Positions 47,821 to 60,230 of a stretch of 64,000 nt of DNA are shown one piece after another. The position numbers and the translations under genes were made by a program. Under the pieces are notes generated by a model. That model had not been told where the DNA came from and did no database searches. It worked only from the letters and a program-made list of their open reading frames with translations. Numbering within the stretch: the stretch's first letter is position 1; each line of letters starts with the position of its first letter. This stretch comes from Solen grandis. Taxonomy: Eukaryota; Mollusca; Bivalvia; Adapedonta; Solenidae. The stretch is taken from assembly GCA_021229015.1 (NCBI GenBank), contig CM037777.1, positions 22,132,110 through 22,196,109 of the forward strand, read 5' to 3'.

Positions 47821-50800
47821 TTAATCAATCTTTGCTAACCAGATATCCAGAAAATGTTGACAAGTAACCTTCTCCGTGAAGAGACGATTTGAGTCTGTGA
47901 TAGAATGGTCATGCTGAACCCAAACGTCATCTCCTGCCTTTAGATGTAATGTGACACCATTCGAAGCCACATTAAACTGATTGGAGTTTCCAGTCCGAAG
48001 CTTCACAACGCTTTGGCCGTTCAGAAAGATGTCCCCAACAATGTTGTATCCAGCATTCGTTGTCAAGGTAACGAAAAATTGGTATGTGCCGTCGACGGGG
48101 GCCCGGAACTGGTCGTGGCGGTTATCATAGCCGTTACCAACGTTAATCGTGACGTTATCGAACGGCAAGGGCTGGTCTATACCTAGCACTGTGACGTCTT
48201 TGTCCAGGTGGGCGGTGAAGGCGATGACACTATTGTCAGCGCATGTGCATGCATCTGGAATATTTTAGCACGTATATTGGTAAACATGTAGTACACAACT
48301 TTATCTGAAGAAAAATTATTTATGTGCATTTATTTAAATAAACATATCTCTATATGGTCGCTCACATTAACAAAGCTGTGTAGATCTACGTATATACAAG
48401 AAATGTGTTTCATAGATTTTAAATGCGTAAAAATGAGGATTTTTATTATTTGATGTTTCATATTGTTTTAGATACAGTTTGAAATTTTGAAATGATTTTT
48501 AAGTACACGTTTGAATTTTATATAAAGTTGTTTTTCCTTTTCTTTTGGGCACGCACTGAACATGAATAGAACACAGATGATACGACAGGAGTAAAACTTG
48601 CGATCTAGAATCTGACCTTTCTTCTGTTTGTCCAGCCTAACCACATTGTTGTAGTTCTCTCGGTATTGCTGTAGTTTGGCCTGGAGGGCAGCCCGCCCCT
48701 GGGTCACTTGGGCCAACTCCTGCAGAGAAAAATGCATCACTCGAAATTAATTTGCCTGATGTTATCTAATATTTGCAAATTATCGATGGATCGTGGAAAT
48801 ATCCACATAACCGTTATTAAAACACTATGTTTTACGGAATTTCCTATAGTGGGCTTGGCGATCAGTTGAATCGATTAAAAAAGAATACACTAGCATTAGA
48901 AAAGGTGCTGCTCTTTATGATAATGACAAAAAATGTGATAAAAATATAAATAATGAAAAAGAAATATAAACAACAGATACTCGGCGTAAGTATAAACAAC
49001 AACAACTGCAAATCTTATTATACATTTAACTTATAAAGATGTTGTATATAAAATATACATTTAGTATTTTTGCAATCAAAAGTAAACACCATATATACAA
49101 AAACAATAAACATGCATGTTGTAACACAAATAAACGTTCGATATAATAAAACAAAAAAATATAGCTCGCGCATACTAAGTTAGCTGAATACTTTTTGTAA
49201 ATATAGTACAGTCCGGCTAAAAGGATAATTTCAATAATTTGTCGATGAATTGACTATATATGCTTTCCAGTGTAAATGAAAGCCTTATTGTGTTACTCTT
49301 TATTTCATATTTATCTTCATTCAAGGCAGATATGTTGCGTGATTATTATGTAAAGGTTGATACTTAATCCAAATATTTCACAATGTTCATGTATTGTGGC
49401 ACTTTTTGTCCACCATACCTACTTCCTTTTACACGTTATTGACATTTTGGGACATTTGAAAAATACAGAACAGAACAGAATTTTATTTTTTTGACTTATG
49501 CATACAGCATCTCGTCTAAAATACAATTCGTTGCAAACATATATACATGGTTACATAAAACAAGGCAAAACAAAAAGTGAATTAATAGAATCACAAAAAT
49601 GTACAAATAAATAAATAAGAAAGTCAGCAAAATTATATATGGAGAATGTGTAAATTGATTATTTAAAGGTAGCCTTACGTGCAATGGAATAATATTTATA
49701 TGCGGGATGAATTATTTGTAACATAGAACCCTATAATAAAATGCGGAGAATAATTTAACTAACAAATAAGTGAACAAATATATATATCATATCTAAACAT
49801 TTGTGTTGAATTGTAATAATGCTTGTTTACGTTTTTCACTTGCATACTTAAGAAATCTACAGACATTAATAAGTATTGATTTTACATTACAACATAATGA
49901 TTCAATAAGTTTATACATACTTGGCTTTTTATAATAATACTTGTTAATATATTTAGTTCGTATATCAGAAAGAAAACTACATTTTAGAACAAAATGATAT
50001 TCATCTTCAATTTCTAAAGAATTACAAAGTAAACACAGTCTTTCATTTTGAGGTATTCTATTATTTCCATACAATACATTTTTCTCTGGAATAGATCATT
50101 GAATTTTTATTATTTCTTCACACATTTTTAAATGGACAATTGAGAATGTAGCAGTGTGTTTGTTTTTCAGCTAAGACAGCAAACAGTATTGATTGAGAGC
50201 ATGCAAGATGAAGGTGTGACAAGTAATATTTTCTTTGAATGTGAGGCCAAATCTAAAATACCTTTACAAACTGTATTCTCTTATATGAAATGAATTTGTA
50301 TACTGGGTTCAATTGAGAAAAAAAACACATGATTTACTGTAAAAAAAAAAAGACATGTTTTTTTTACCACCCCCACCTATTTACATTACCACAATATAGT
50401 TGACCATTACAGTCATGTAAAATTCCGAACCATTCAAAATGTACTTTCACCTCTGGCTGTTTTTGGTGGATTTATGAATATTTCAAATGAATATACAGGT
50501 GTCGGAAAATATAATCTTGATATTTTTGTATATTTCAATAAAGAAATGCATGATTTGTAGATTGTATAGATTTAGCCGAAAGAAAGTAAAAAATTAGTTT
50601 AGCGAGTCGACCCCAAAAATGGTGTCCACCTTTGCTGATAATCATGTATACAGAAGAATCTTTTTTAATTTTACAGGAGCGAGTTCCTGTGAGTTGAACA
50701 AGAAATAATTCATGAGTCGACCATCATAAGGTTTATATTTAATAATAACGGAGCCAATCCTGTGTTCAACTGGATGAATTTCACGTTTGAATAGGAAGGA

Positions 50801-51137
50801 TTAATTGTTATCTGCCAATTTTAAACCAATATTAAACCAGCTTACGCCGGAAAAAAATCATATTATAGTATGAATCAAATGAAGTAATTATGTCATTCAA
50901 TTGATACATGAAATCGTCATTTTCTGAAACCTTTAGACCATCACTGCAACCCAAAATAAGAAGTAACATATGGCAACCCCTACTGTCTCACCATACCTGC
51001 AGGATGAGCCCGTACCGGGCGGGCGGCTGGGTGGAGATGACCGGTGTCAGGTAGGTTTGAGCACGAACGTCACGTGCATTGTCCCACACGGCCAGAAAAA
51101 ATAACACCACATGAAGAAAATGAAGCAAAAAGGCCAT
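47821..51137 (-). CDS. Secreted C1q domain-containing protein, complete
   Basis: Exons 51137-50997, 48719-48617 and 48254-47821 join in phase (0, then 1) into 225 residues. The start is the first ATG (51135-51137). It opens a signal peptide (MAFLLHFLHVVLFFLAVW, cleavage probably near ARDVRA/QT). Exon 2 encodes a short coiled coil (ELAQVTQGRAALQAKLQQY...VRLDKQKK) that could drive oligomerisation. Exon 3 begins DACTCADNSVIAFTAHL and is a C1q globular head: NVTINVGNGYD, FRAPVDGTYQFFVTL, GDIFLNGQSVVK, VTLHLKAGDDVWVQHD and FLDIWLAKID. Bivalves carry hundreds of such genes, many acting as haemolymph or mucus pattern-recognition lectins. There is no collagen segment. Start, splice sites and length (about 135 residues for the head) are all typical. 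Confidence 0.92.
49440..50095 (-). mobile_element. 3' end of a non-LTR retrotransposon (LINE) in the C1q intron
   Basis: On the minus strand, 50074-49793 encodes the conserved C-terminal tail of a LINE polyprotein. It has a CCHC-type zinc motif (CLLCNSLEIEDEYHFVLKC), then RTKYINKYYYKKPSMYKLI and FLKYASEKRKQALL before the stop. About 350 bases of AT-rich 3' UTR follow, ending near the CAGAACAGAACAGAATTTTA block at 49465. The endonuclease and reverse transcriptase are absent, as in usual 5'-truncated copies. It has the same orientation as the host gene. Confidence 0.75.
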
Positions 51138-53148
51138 AACTGTTCACTGTGTTATCTCCCTATGTCGTTTAAGTAAGACGATAATTTATGCCAACACGGA
51201 CCAGAGAGATAAATGACCCTTCTCGCATGTGTTTGTCCCAGACCTCTGCATAGATAGAGTCCAAGAAGGAGTGGGCCAATTTGTCCTACATTAAATCATG
51301 TCTGATGGAAAAGCCAGGAGTGAAATGGAAGTTAACTCTGTATATTGAAATTCCATCACACAAGATTTATAATTGCAGCATTGCACGCTGTACACGTGCA
51401 GGCAGCCACGCCTGTAAACACTATCAAGATGATTCACTTGAACAAAGATTAAGGACCAGAGGCCGGGGATCGAACCTGTCGTTAGCGGCAGTTGATCTTA
51501 ATCATCTTCATGTTCTTTGCTATATTTTTATTTTTATTTTTTCGAAAAAACGCAGATTTCTTGTCGATTTTTGAGAACATATTGTAGAATCAGTGAGAGA
51601 AAACTTTCACTTTGTATGACATTGTGTTAAAAATAAATAAGATCCATACGATTTTACAAAACAAAAAAAAAACACACAAAAAAATAATAATAATTCAGTT
51701 CATTTATATTCTTCCTGGACCTAAAAAAGTGGTATGTCGCACGTATCGTCACTCAGCTGGTATATTCATTCGACGTGACATTACTCAAATAAAGTGAACA
51801 CTAGAAAGCATTTTTAAGAGGCGTGTGATATTTTCTGTCAGGAATATAGGAAATACTACTCAGTTGTATTTAAGTTGAGGGCATGAAATAAATATTTCCA
51901 CGGCTTTTTCAATATATTTCCCAAAACATGATGTATATAAGCAAAGTCTTTTGAAATTATGCATTTATTTTATGACCATGTTGCCTTACTGATCTTAGAA
52001 TCGCATAAGTTGGCCGTGTGTGGTCGAATTTCATTGAATTATGCATTAATCATATAGTTTTCAAACATATCTAGGGATTTGACGTTATATATTGTGCACT
52101 GTCTTGTTCTTCTATATAATAGCAATGTGACTGGCTTAGTCCAATAAAACTCAGCCACAAGCAGCAATTTTTGTTGTTCTATTACAAGTGAGTATGTGTA
52201 TATTTGATTTTTATTATTTTATACACTAAACATGATTACCTGTTTCTTACTCTACCTACAGGCCAGGGGACAAGTGACATTGCCTACAGCACTGGTGGTA
52301 TATATTTGTATCAACCTTTATAGTTCTCCAGTCAGTATCCATATTATTAAAAGAACGAGGTGATTTTTGTGTCGAATTTGGCGCTCTTACGAAACAACAG
52401 TATGTATACAGAGCATCACGGTTATTTAGTAACCATTCAGTAGTTGTTTTATTTGCGTTTAAAAATAAATAAAATTGCCCAGTTATAATAGTGAATTCAT
52501 CAAAATTGGATAAGTATACAAGTAGAAACATTTTGGGGGAACACCGTTTGGTATAGTGGGTTCTTCGTATTGATAAAAAATACGTCTACTGTTCTAGGGG
52601 AAAATCGACTAGCCTCGAAGCCACGTTAAAAGAGTGTTTCGATGCAAAGAAATCGGTTTTGTGACCCCACTGTAACTAAACGGGTCCTATTATTTTTATC
52701 TGAAAGTTATCCAGTTTATCTTTCTAATTTATGTTGTGTTTTTTAATCGAACGCTCGGTGTCCGGCGTGCGTATAAACTAGAATGTCCACGAATTCATAC
52801 GGCATAAGGTGCACGTGAAGCTGTATGGCTCTTCATAGCTTTGTGCAGCTCATGGCGTCATTCGTACCCGATTCAATGTTGATATTGCCACATCAATAAC
52901 GGATTTTACAATCAAGTTTAACCCGCGCATTTTGTTATCACCATATCAAAAGTTTGTTTGTTTGTTTTTTGTTGTTGTTATTTTCAATTCGTTTGCCATT
53001 CTTGTAGAATTGGTTTAATTCTGTTTTGAAGGTTGCAATAAAACTATTATTGTTCAAAGCAATTGAAGTTTTCATTAATTAGGCCATCCTGTATTAGAAT
53101 CTATATTCCAGTGCTGCAGCTATTATCCTCCCCAGTGAAATTAAAAAC
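51138..53148. other. 5' flank of the C1q gene and intergenic DNA
   Basis: It contains a tRNA-like T-arm relic at 51455-51500 (GGCCGGGGATCGAACCTGTC, minus strand). Otherwise it is AT-rich sequence with no exon I can support. The core promoter of the C1q gene should lie in the first few hundred bases; no clear TATA box was identified. Confidence 0.4.
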
Positions 53149-54607
53149 ACAATAAACAATTAAATTTATTCTTATCTTATTCAATATTTCGGCAAAAGTT
53201 TGCCTTTCTCAAGAAAGTTCTACATAATAGACGTTTGAATAGTCGCCATATTGTTATTGCTATGAACGACGTCAACGTCATACAAAACAACGTCAAAAGA
53301 TGACGTTACGTCTGGGTGACAAAGAGTATATTCAGACTGATGGCATTGCGACTGGTTTTAGACTGGGAAAGAACTTTGCATGTGGTGCTCAACACAGAGA
53401 AAATTTCTATTTTCTATAAAAGTTTATAGATGATGATTTCTGCATTTGGCAGGGTACCAAGGAAGAACTTGAACGATTCGCACAGCATGCCAACAGTATA
53501 CACTGTAATATAAGGGTAGAACTAAGATATTCATCTCGCCAAATTGAATTTTTAGACACGCTGGTCACTTTTACACAGACCTATATGTGAAACCGACAGA
53601 TAGGCAACTTTATCTAAACAAGAAGTCATGCCATCCAACGTCTACCAATAAGGTCTAGCGTACGGATTGGGTTTGAGGCTGAAACGAATTTGTGAACGGG
53701 ATGAAGATTACAAGAAACACAGGGCTTAGAACACTTAGAAGAAATGGCTACAGCGGTAGAAATACCCTTTTACAAGACAGTAAGAAGTGCCAGCCCGACA
53801 ATAGTAAGAGAGTTCCACTGGTTCTGACGTATTCCGGCATACTACCCAATGTTCAACATATATTAAGCCGACACTCTGGGGTTTTGTACTAATTAGAGAG
53901 GATGAAGGAAGTCTTCGCACAGAAACAGAAAGAGACAGAAACATAGCTGATATCTTGGTCCATTCAAAGACTCAAAGATCTGTGGGTAAGAAGATATCTG
54001 CACGCAATATGGAATGTGCGCTTTGCAATATTATTACAGACATGCCTATTTCAGACACAGCAGGCCGCGATTTCTATAGTGTGAGGATTGATGTATGTTG
54101 TCAGGTGAAAAACGTGGTGTATGCTATAAGTTGTGCACGATTTATTGTTACAGTCTATGTGGGAGAGACAGAACGCCAGTTAAAGGAGAGAATGCAGGAG
54201 AACCTAAGAGATGTTAGGCTGACAAGGGATCGACCAATATACGCACATTTTTGCACTAGGAAATCACTTATGAAGACATGCGATTTTCCGTCTTGTGTCG
54301 AGTATATACAGCGGGCAGAACTGAAAGACGATTACATGAGACAATTTGGATAAAAAGACTGCATACTATCAAGCCGTTTGGTTGCAACACGCAAGAATTG
54401 CCTTCTTTGCCATTTAACATCAATTGACGTCCTAGAGAAAGGCGCCAAACGTAACGTCATCTTTTGACGTTGTTTTGTATGACATTGACGTCGTTCATAG
54501 CAATAACAATATGGCGACTATTCAAACGTTTATAATTTAGAACATGTTAAATATTCATTTTTTTCTTGAGAAAATATTGAATAAGAGTGAATTTAATTGT
54601 TTATTGT
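53149..54607 (+). mobile_element. Penelope-like retroelement flanked by inverted terminal repeats, degenerate
   Basis: Left repeat 53149-53310 and right repeat 54450-54607 are inverted copies, e.g. AATAGTCGCCATATTGTTAT and GACGTTACG. Inside, a reverse transcriptase remnant begins KFIDDDFCIWQGTKEELERF at about 53421, continues CNIRVELRYSSRQIEFLDTL, and in another frame reads LYVKPTDRQLYLNKKSCHP. The frame 53955-54353 encodes the downstream GIY-YIG nuclease: ECALC, then NVVYAISCARFIVTVYVGET, RQLKERMQENLRDVRL and IYAHF. RT-linker-GIY-YIG is the Penelope-like order. Frameshifts and stops in the RT, and the loss of most of its N-terminal part, mean it is inactive. Confidence 0.85.
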
Positions 54608-54909
54608 ATTATTTCCCTCTGGAAAATCAACTTATTTATTAAAAACACACTGCTTTTAACATGTGACTGAAATTAGACCTTTTTAATTTTATATTCTTCA
54701 TATTTGTGTGTTAAACTTGGTTTATTCGATTTTATTTGAATTATTTTACGCCATTTTATGCCATCAACGGCTAACAGATGGCCAGTTCACCTAAAAATTC
54801 TTTCCCGGGATTCTGACGGTACTGAAACTTTAGCACGCATCTCTGTAATTAACTAATAGTGGAAGAAGATTCACCTTCAAAAATAAATTGCATGTAATTC
54901 ATTACGGAG

Positions 54910-54980
54910 ACCGTGCTCGAGCCAAGTGGGGATCGAACCCACAGCTCCACAACCAAGCGCCACCAAGGCCGGTTTATTTA
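54910..54980 (-). mobile_element. tRNA-like SINE relic
   Basis: The plus strand reads AGTGGGGATCGAACCCACAG, an intact T arm in reverse. The rest ends in CGCCACCAAGGCC, a degraded box A side. Confidence 0.45.
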
Positions 54981-55284
54981 TGTGAAACCATGGTCCCTAT
55001 CCTGTGGATGTGCACTGGGAAATGATATAACTCATATCTGTTAAGACAAATCCCATCAATAAAAAAACATTCCCGCGATGTCGCGGCATTTTTTCTAGTA
55101 TATTGTATTAAAGCCATTTTAGATTTTCATAAAATTATTTTAAATTGATAAGTATAATACACAATCATCGTTAAGAATAGATTGAATTGGGGAATACTCT
55201 ATATCACTGTTCAATCCAAATCAGCCCGAACGTTTGCCTCAGTTTTGTCAGGGTAGGTTGACGGATAGCAATAAGAAGGCATAC

Positions 55285-55498
55285 CTATTGTATAAATGAC
55301 ACATGATTTGACATGTATATTGTCAACCTTCGGAGTATTATTAGTAGTATAATTATTAGTATTAGCAATATTACTAAAGTTGAATACATACAGCCAAAAT
55401 TTTCCCATAGAGACTCGTCGGTGATGGTGGAATTGTCGGTACCACTGCTTGGGCTACGACGGAAAACTGACAATATGCCAGACGCACGGTCAGCGAGA
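55285..55498 (-). CDS. Possible terminal exon encoding a membrane anchor
   Basis: From an acceptor TTAGTTTCAG (55499-55500) the minus strand is open for 70 codons to a TAG stop. It reads LADRASGILSVFRRSPSSGT, a Ser/Thr-rich stretch, then a strongly hydrophobic segment STLVILLILIIILLIIL and a short basic tail RRLTIYMS. This is the form of a last exon of a type I membrane protein. I do not recognise the family, no upstream exon was found, and the AT-rich composition could make such a hydrophobic run by chance. Confidence 0.28.
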
Positions 55499-55549
55499 CT
55501 GAAACTAACGTCAACAGATGTCCACCCTGCATGTTTGGTAACTTCAACT

Positions 55550-57430
55550 TGACAAATGAGAAACTCTTAACTTATAGGATTTAAAGGGACTTGTTCAAGA
55601 AGCTAATAACTAATAATCTTTTGTTTGGTAAATTGTCAATGAAGTGCTGAGCAGCAAGTCACGGGACTTGCAGAATAAATAACTGAAAGGGTTTCCATGG
55701 TGTCCAAACTGAACTGACAAAAATGCTACAAAATACTGGTTATTTCAACAGCAGAAAATAACTGGTACTTTACATATGGTTAACATATACGAGGGTACAT
55801 CATTAAGTTTCTGGTCTGGCCCTTTTTTCTTTTCCCCAACCATTTACCAAGAAATTCATACGGGGGAGAAAAATAAAGAGAAGCGGAGAATGTAGCATCC
55901 AGCAACTGAGGGTGGTTACGTTATCCTGCCTAAAGTCCCGTATTTTTCCAATTTGGCACACTCTGATGAAACTTAAGACATTTTGACAGTGAAAGGCTTA
56001 TCTAGTCATTTGACAGTGATAAGCTTTATTTAAGCATTTTGACAGTGACGGACTTTTAAGGCATTTTGAAAGTGATGGGCTTTTTGGGATATTTTGGCAG
56101 GGATATGCTTTTTAGGCATTTTGACAGTGATATGCTTATTTAGGCATTTTGACAGTAATGGGCTTATTTAGGCATTTAGACAGTAAAGGTTTTTTTAAGG
56201 TATTTTGACAGTAATGTTTTTTTAGGCATTTCGACAGTGATTTGCTTTTTTTAGACATTTTGACAGTGATAGGCTTATTTAGGCATTTTGACAGTAGTGG
56301 GCTTTTAGGCACTTTGACAGTGATGGGCTTTTTTTATGCTGTTAAGCAATTTGACAATTAGAGCAATACGCACGTTTGAACCCTGGGAACTAATTTGTTC
56401 GCGGATCGATATATAAGTTAATATATAAGCTTATATATAAGCTTTTAGCTTGAAACCTACAAAGATGAATTTGTGCATTAAAAGGGTTTGACAGCCTATG
56501 CTGTCGCAGTTTTTGGTGAAGTCTAAAGCCATTGAAATAGTTGCATTATTTATCTTCAATTTGCTTGCTTTTGTTTAAGTCCCTTTAATGAGGACAAGTT
56601 CCGTGACTGTGATAGCGGGGTGACCCAGTAACCACTGACGCTAAATAAAGACCTGATAAGTAGATCCATCGTTATTACACAGACAATATAACTATCCCGT
56701 CTTACTTCGAAATGACAGATGCAATTGGGCGCATTTTGTCCAAAGAATGATGCCTTAGTATCATTTTGTTTTGCTTCGGTCAATTTGATGATTAAAAGTG
56801 ACTGTTGCCAGAGCTAAAGATAAACTATGTATGCCTCGATCATATGTACATGTGCAAAATAAAATAAATAAAACAAACACACATTTAGAATGGTGTATTT
56901 TTTTCAGTGGGAGATGCGTTGCGACCATCGCTTGTTGCATGCCATTGTATTATTCGATATACTGCAACTTAGAACAACTCAAATCAAGAAAATTGATTTT
57001 AGACTGATGAAGTAATGTTCAGTGATTTATTTGATTAAACGTATAATCACATGTTATCGCAGTATCTTTTTATGCATGACTTGTCGACCGACCTGTTTAG
57101 TTTCGTCATTTGTTCCCTATCGCTGGGCTGCCACAAGCATAGAATCAGTTTACTATCATATACATATACTAAATAAAACAGGGGTGTAAGATAAAAGTCA
57201 TCTACTCTTTATCACTGTCGATTGAGAAAAACGTCGAAACAAATGACCTATCCCTTTCGACGCCGGAAAAAACGTTAAACACTCACCTATGATGTAAACA
57301 AATATAATAAAATGATGTATTATAGATATTTCTATTGCTTATTAGTTTTTCTAAGTTGAATTTTTTAAGAGGTTAAGGTAAAGCTGTTGAAGACACACTC
57401 CCCTCCCCCCGATTCTTAAAACGTTCCTTA
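55550..57430. other. Intergenic, with one minisatellite
   Basis: Apart from the TTGACAGT minisatellite at 55978-56355, I see no gene, RNA or recognisable element. Confidence 0.4.
55978..56355. repeat. Degenerate minisatellite, unit about 25-30 bp
   Basis: About 14 units of the form GGCATTTTGACAGTGATGGG plus CTTATTTA. Units vary in length mainly in the T-rich spacer. Confidence 0.85.
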
Positions 57431-57454
57431 ATGATTCCAGCCCCCTTTTACCAT

Positions 57455-58022
57455 TCCATCCAAAACCGTTTTCATGTTACCCCGGGGATCTCCAAAACCG
57501 TTTTCATGTTACCCCGGGGATCTCCAAAACCGTTTTCATGTTACCCCGGAGATCTCCAAAACCGTTTTCATGTTACCGTTTTCATGTTACTACCGGGGAT
57601 CTCCAAAACCGTTTTCATGTTACCACGGGGATCTCCAAAACCGTTTTCATGTTACCCCGGGGATCTCCAGGGGTAACATGAAAACGGTTTTGGAGATTCC
57701 CGGAGTAACATGAAAACGTTTTTGGAGATCCCCGGTAGTAACATGAAAACGGTTTTAGAGATCTCCGGTAGTAACATGAAAACGGTAACATGAAAACGGT
57801 TCTGGAGATCCCCGGTGTAACAAGAAAACGGTTCTGGAGATCCCCAAAAAACTTTTCATGTTACTACTTTTCCATGTTACCCCGGGTTTTCATGTTACTA
57901 CCGGGGATCTCCAAAACCTTTCCATGTTACTTGTTACTTCCGTGGATCTCTAAAACCGTTTTCATGTTACCGTTTTCATGTTACTCCCGGGGATCTCTTA
58001 AATTATTTTCATGTTACTCCAA
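57455..58022. repeat. 32-bp minisatellite with two orientation switches
   Basis: The unit CCAAAACCGTTTTCATGTTA plus CCCCGGGGATCT runs forward from 57467 to 57668. It then runs as its reverse complement (GGTAACATGAAAACGG, TTTGGAGATCCCC) to about 57845, and forward again to about 58020. Some units are truncated to ACCGTTTTCATGTT doublets. Confidence 0.9.
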
Positions 58023-58636
58023 TGAAATGGGATATCTAGAATAAGTAGAGGAATATAGAAACTTGTACATGGTCCGGGAGATGAAAGAGATATGAATTTT
58101 GGTGTCACTTGAAATCGTTACACAAGCGAGCGTAGGCTTCTATTGTCTGGAGAAATGTCTTGAATATGTTCTATCCTACTTAGAAGTTTCCCGGCTCAAT
58201 TTAAACCTATTGAACTGAAGTCGGGACACAATATTCACATTATCCTGTTCTCATTTCTCGACTGGGTGACAGGCGGGAAAATGAGATGTGAGACATCGAA
58301 ATGGACAAGTACATTCTGTGCAGACAATTAGGGGGGTTTCATGTTACATCAACATCTGTGTGTACAATTTTAATCGATTGTAGAGAAATGTCTCCCCTTT
58401 TCGATATAATGGACCAAACTTAAATGAAAGTTTCACAATGCTATAATCATCATGTACTGCTTGGACATCAACAAATAAGGATGGATGACTGCAAATTTGA
58501 ATTAATATTTAATGTCGATTTGATCTTGAAAGATATTTCTAAGAAAATAATTTAACGAGGAATTAACTTTTTTTACTTAACAAACTGTAGACAGTGCTAC
58601 ACGATTGGTGTCTTTTGAATTCATTTCCTACATTTT

Positions 58637-58744
58637 TATGCCCCAATCAAAAAAGGAGGTAGGGGGCATATAGATTTGCCTTTGTCCGTACGTACGTCCG
58701 TCCGTCCGTCCGCCCGTCCCGAAACTTTGTGACATACATAACTT
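58637..58744 (+). repeat. Edge of a dispersed ATGCCCC repeat, cut by the N gap
   Basis: TTTTATGCCCCAATCAAAAA, then AGGGGGCATATAGATTTGCC and GTCCGTACGTACGTCCGTCC. Repeats with this start are common in bivalve genomes. The N gap begins inside it. Confidence 0.55.
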
Positions 58745-58844
58745 NNNNNNNNNNNNNNNNNNNNNNNNNNNNNNNNNNNNNNNNNNNNNNNNNNNNNNNN
58801 NNNNNNNNNNNNNNNNNNNNNNNNNNNNNNNNNNNNNNNNNNNN
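58745..58844. other. Assembly gap (100 N)
   Basis: Exactly 100 undetermined bases, adjacent to a dispersed repeat that probably broke the assembly. Confidence 0.99.
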
Positions 58845-59697
58845 CGAAAAGCAATGTGCCCTAGCTATAGGATCGGACCTCAAAATTCCAAACTTACTGG
58901 AGATGTTACAATAGTTGAAAATGAACAGTATACAAACATATACACAGGAAGTCTTCGCCAGACTTACGACACATCAGCAACTGAGAGAATTACTATAAAG
59001 CACATATATTTATTTCAGACGGTGAGAGTGGTCACACACATATGCTATCGAAACTATGAAAAATATCAAGAAGTTTTTAAGTGTCTGAATGTCAAAGTAG
59101 ATCAAGGTATTTCGAGACTGCTGATATGAAGGATAATTAATAACAAAATAACAAAGATGCAAGTGGGACAAGAAGAGTTTAAGGTCATTTGTTGCGTGTT
59201 CTTTTTTATATTTCTACTTTCAAAGTTTTACCGTCCTTGAAAACGATATTGTCGGAGCAAAATACTATCGTAGTTTCTTTTTGACAAAAAAGATCCGGCT
59301 ACGAAAATACACATTTTTAATTTCAAGATCAGGAGAGACGATTTTATAGACATATTAAGGATTTTTTTTAGCAATTTGTAATACCCAATACATGCAAGGA
59401 GGATATTTTGTGGGGACCTCTGTCACCTCATAACAACTTAGGGCACCAAAGACGGAAATAAACAATGAAATTATTCGGGGAGAGATATCACTGACCTGGG
59501 GTATCTTATGATGTGGACCAATAGATAGTACCACATGAGTGTTAAGAGAAAGACACCAATAATGTCAAGTGTATATCTGGTATATGTAAATTCCAGTGAA
59601 TATCTCTCAAAAGTCAAACATATTTACATAATGATAAGGACAAGAACATCAGATAAGTCCATAAGTCTGAGGATCAACTGTTTACTGTAATAGAACA

Positions 59698-59873
59698 AAC
59701 AATGCAGATATACCAGTGCTTACAGTAAAAGGAAACAACACCGTATAATGAAAACACTTTATGACCTAGATGAGAAAGATGAAAGGGGAGATGAAACTGT
59801 ACTGGATGATCTTGTTGAACAAGAAGATAAAGGTGACGTCATATATTCGGAAGATGAACGGTGGAACCTATGA
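59698..59873 (+). pseudogene. Possible relic of a coding exon, highly charged
   Basis: After AATGCAG (59708) one frame reads YTSAYSKRKQHRIMKTLYDL, then DEKDERGDETVLDDLVEQED and ends KGDVIYSEDERWNL-stop. The charged, non-AT-like residue choice is unusual for this region and could be an exon or a decayed one. I do not recognise the family. A second short charged stretch (GFRNRRDKNRAMVEYSEHYD) follows near 59970 in another frame, which argues for decay. Confidence 0.2.
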
Positions 59874-60230
59874 GAGTTATCTGGGTTTCCTAGCTCAGAT
59901 ATTGGGCGACTTCAGTGGGGAAAAAAACTCTAGTAACGTGTAGAAGGACGTTGAATTCTCCAAATAGGATTTAGAAATAGAAGAGACAAAAATCGGGCCA
60001 TGGTGGAGTACAGTGAACATTATGATGATAGCCCTGCAAAAAAAGGAGGTTAGTATGGATGTAGGTAATGCTAAATACGACAGTGCTAGAAAAGGCAACG
60101 ACAAAGATCCTGAAAAAAAAGCTTCTAGTAAGATAATGCAAGCCTCAAGACAGACACGGTGAGTATGTTACAAATGCAACCCAGTCACCTTTAATTCAGA
60201 TAGTTAATACAATAAGAATTTATTAGGGCG

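Noticed and set aside
52256..52531. 91-codon minus-strand frame as a gene
   Set aside because: It shows no recognisable domain, signal peptide, splice partner or codon pattern distinct from the surrounding AT-rich DNA.
57455..58022. CRISPR-like array of 32-bp repeats
   Set aside because: The units are contiguous without unique spacers, switch orientation and lie in a eukaryotic genome; it is a minisatellite.
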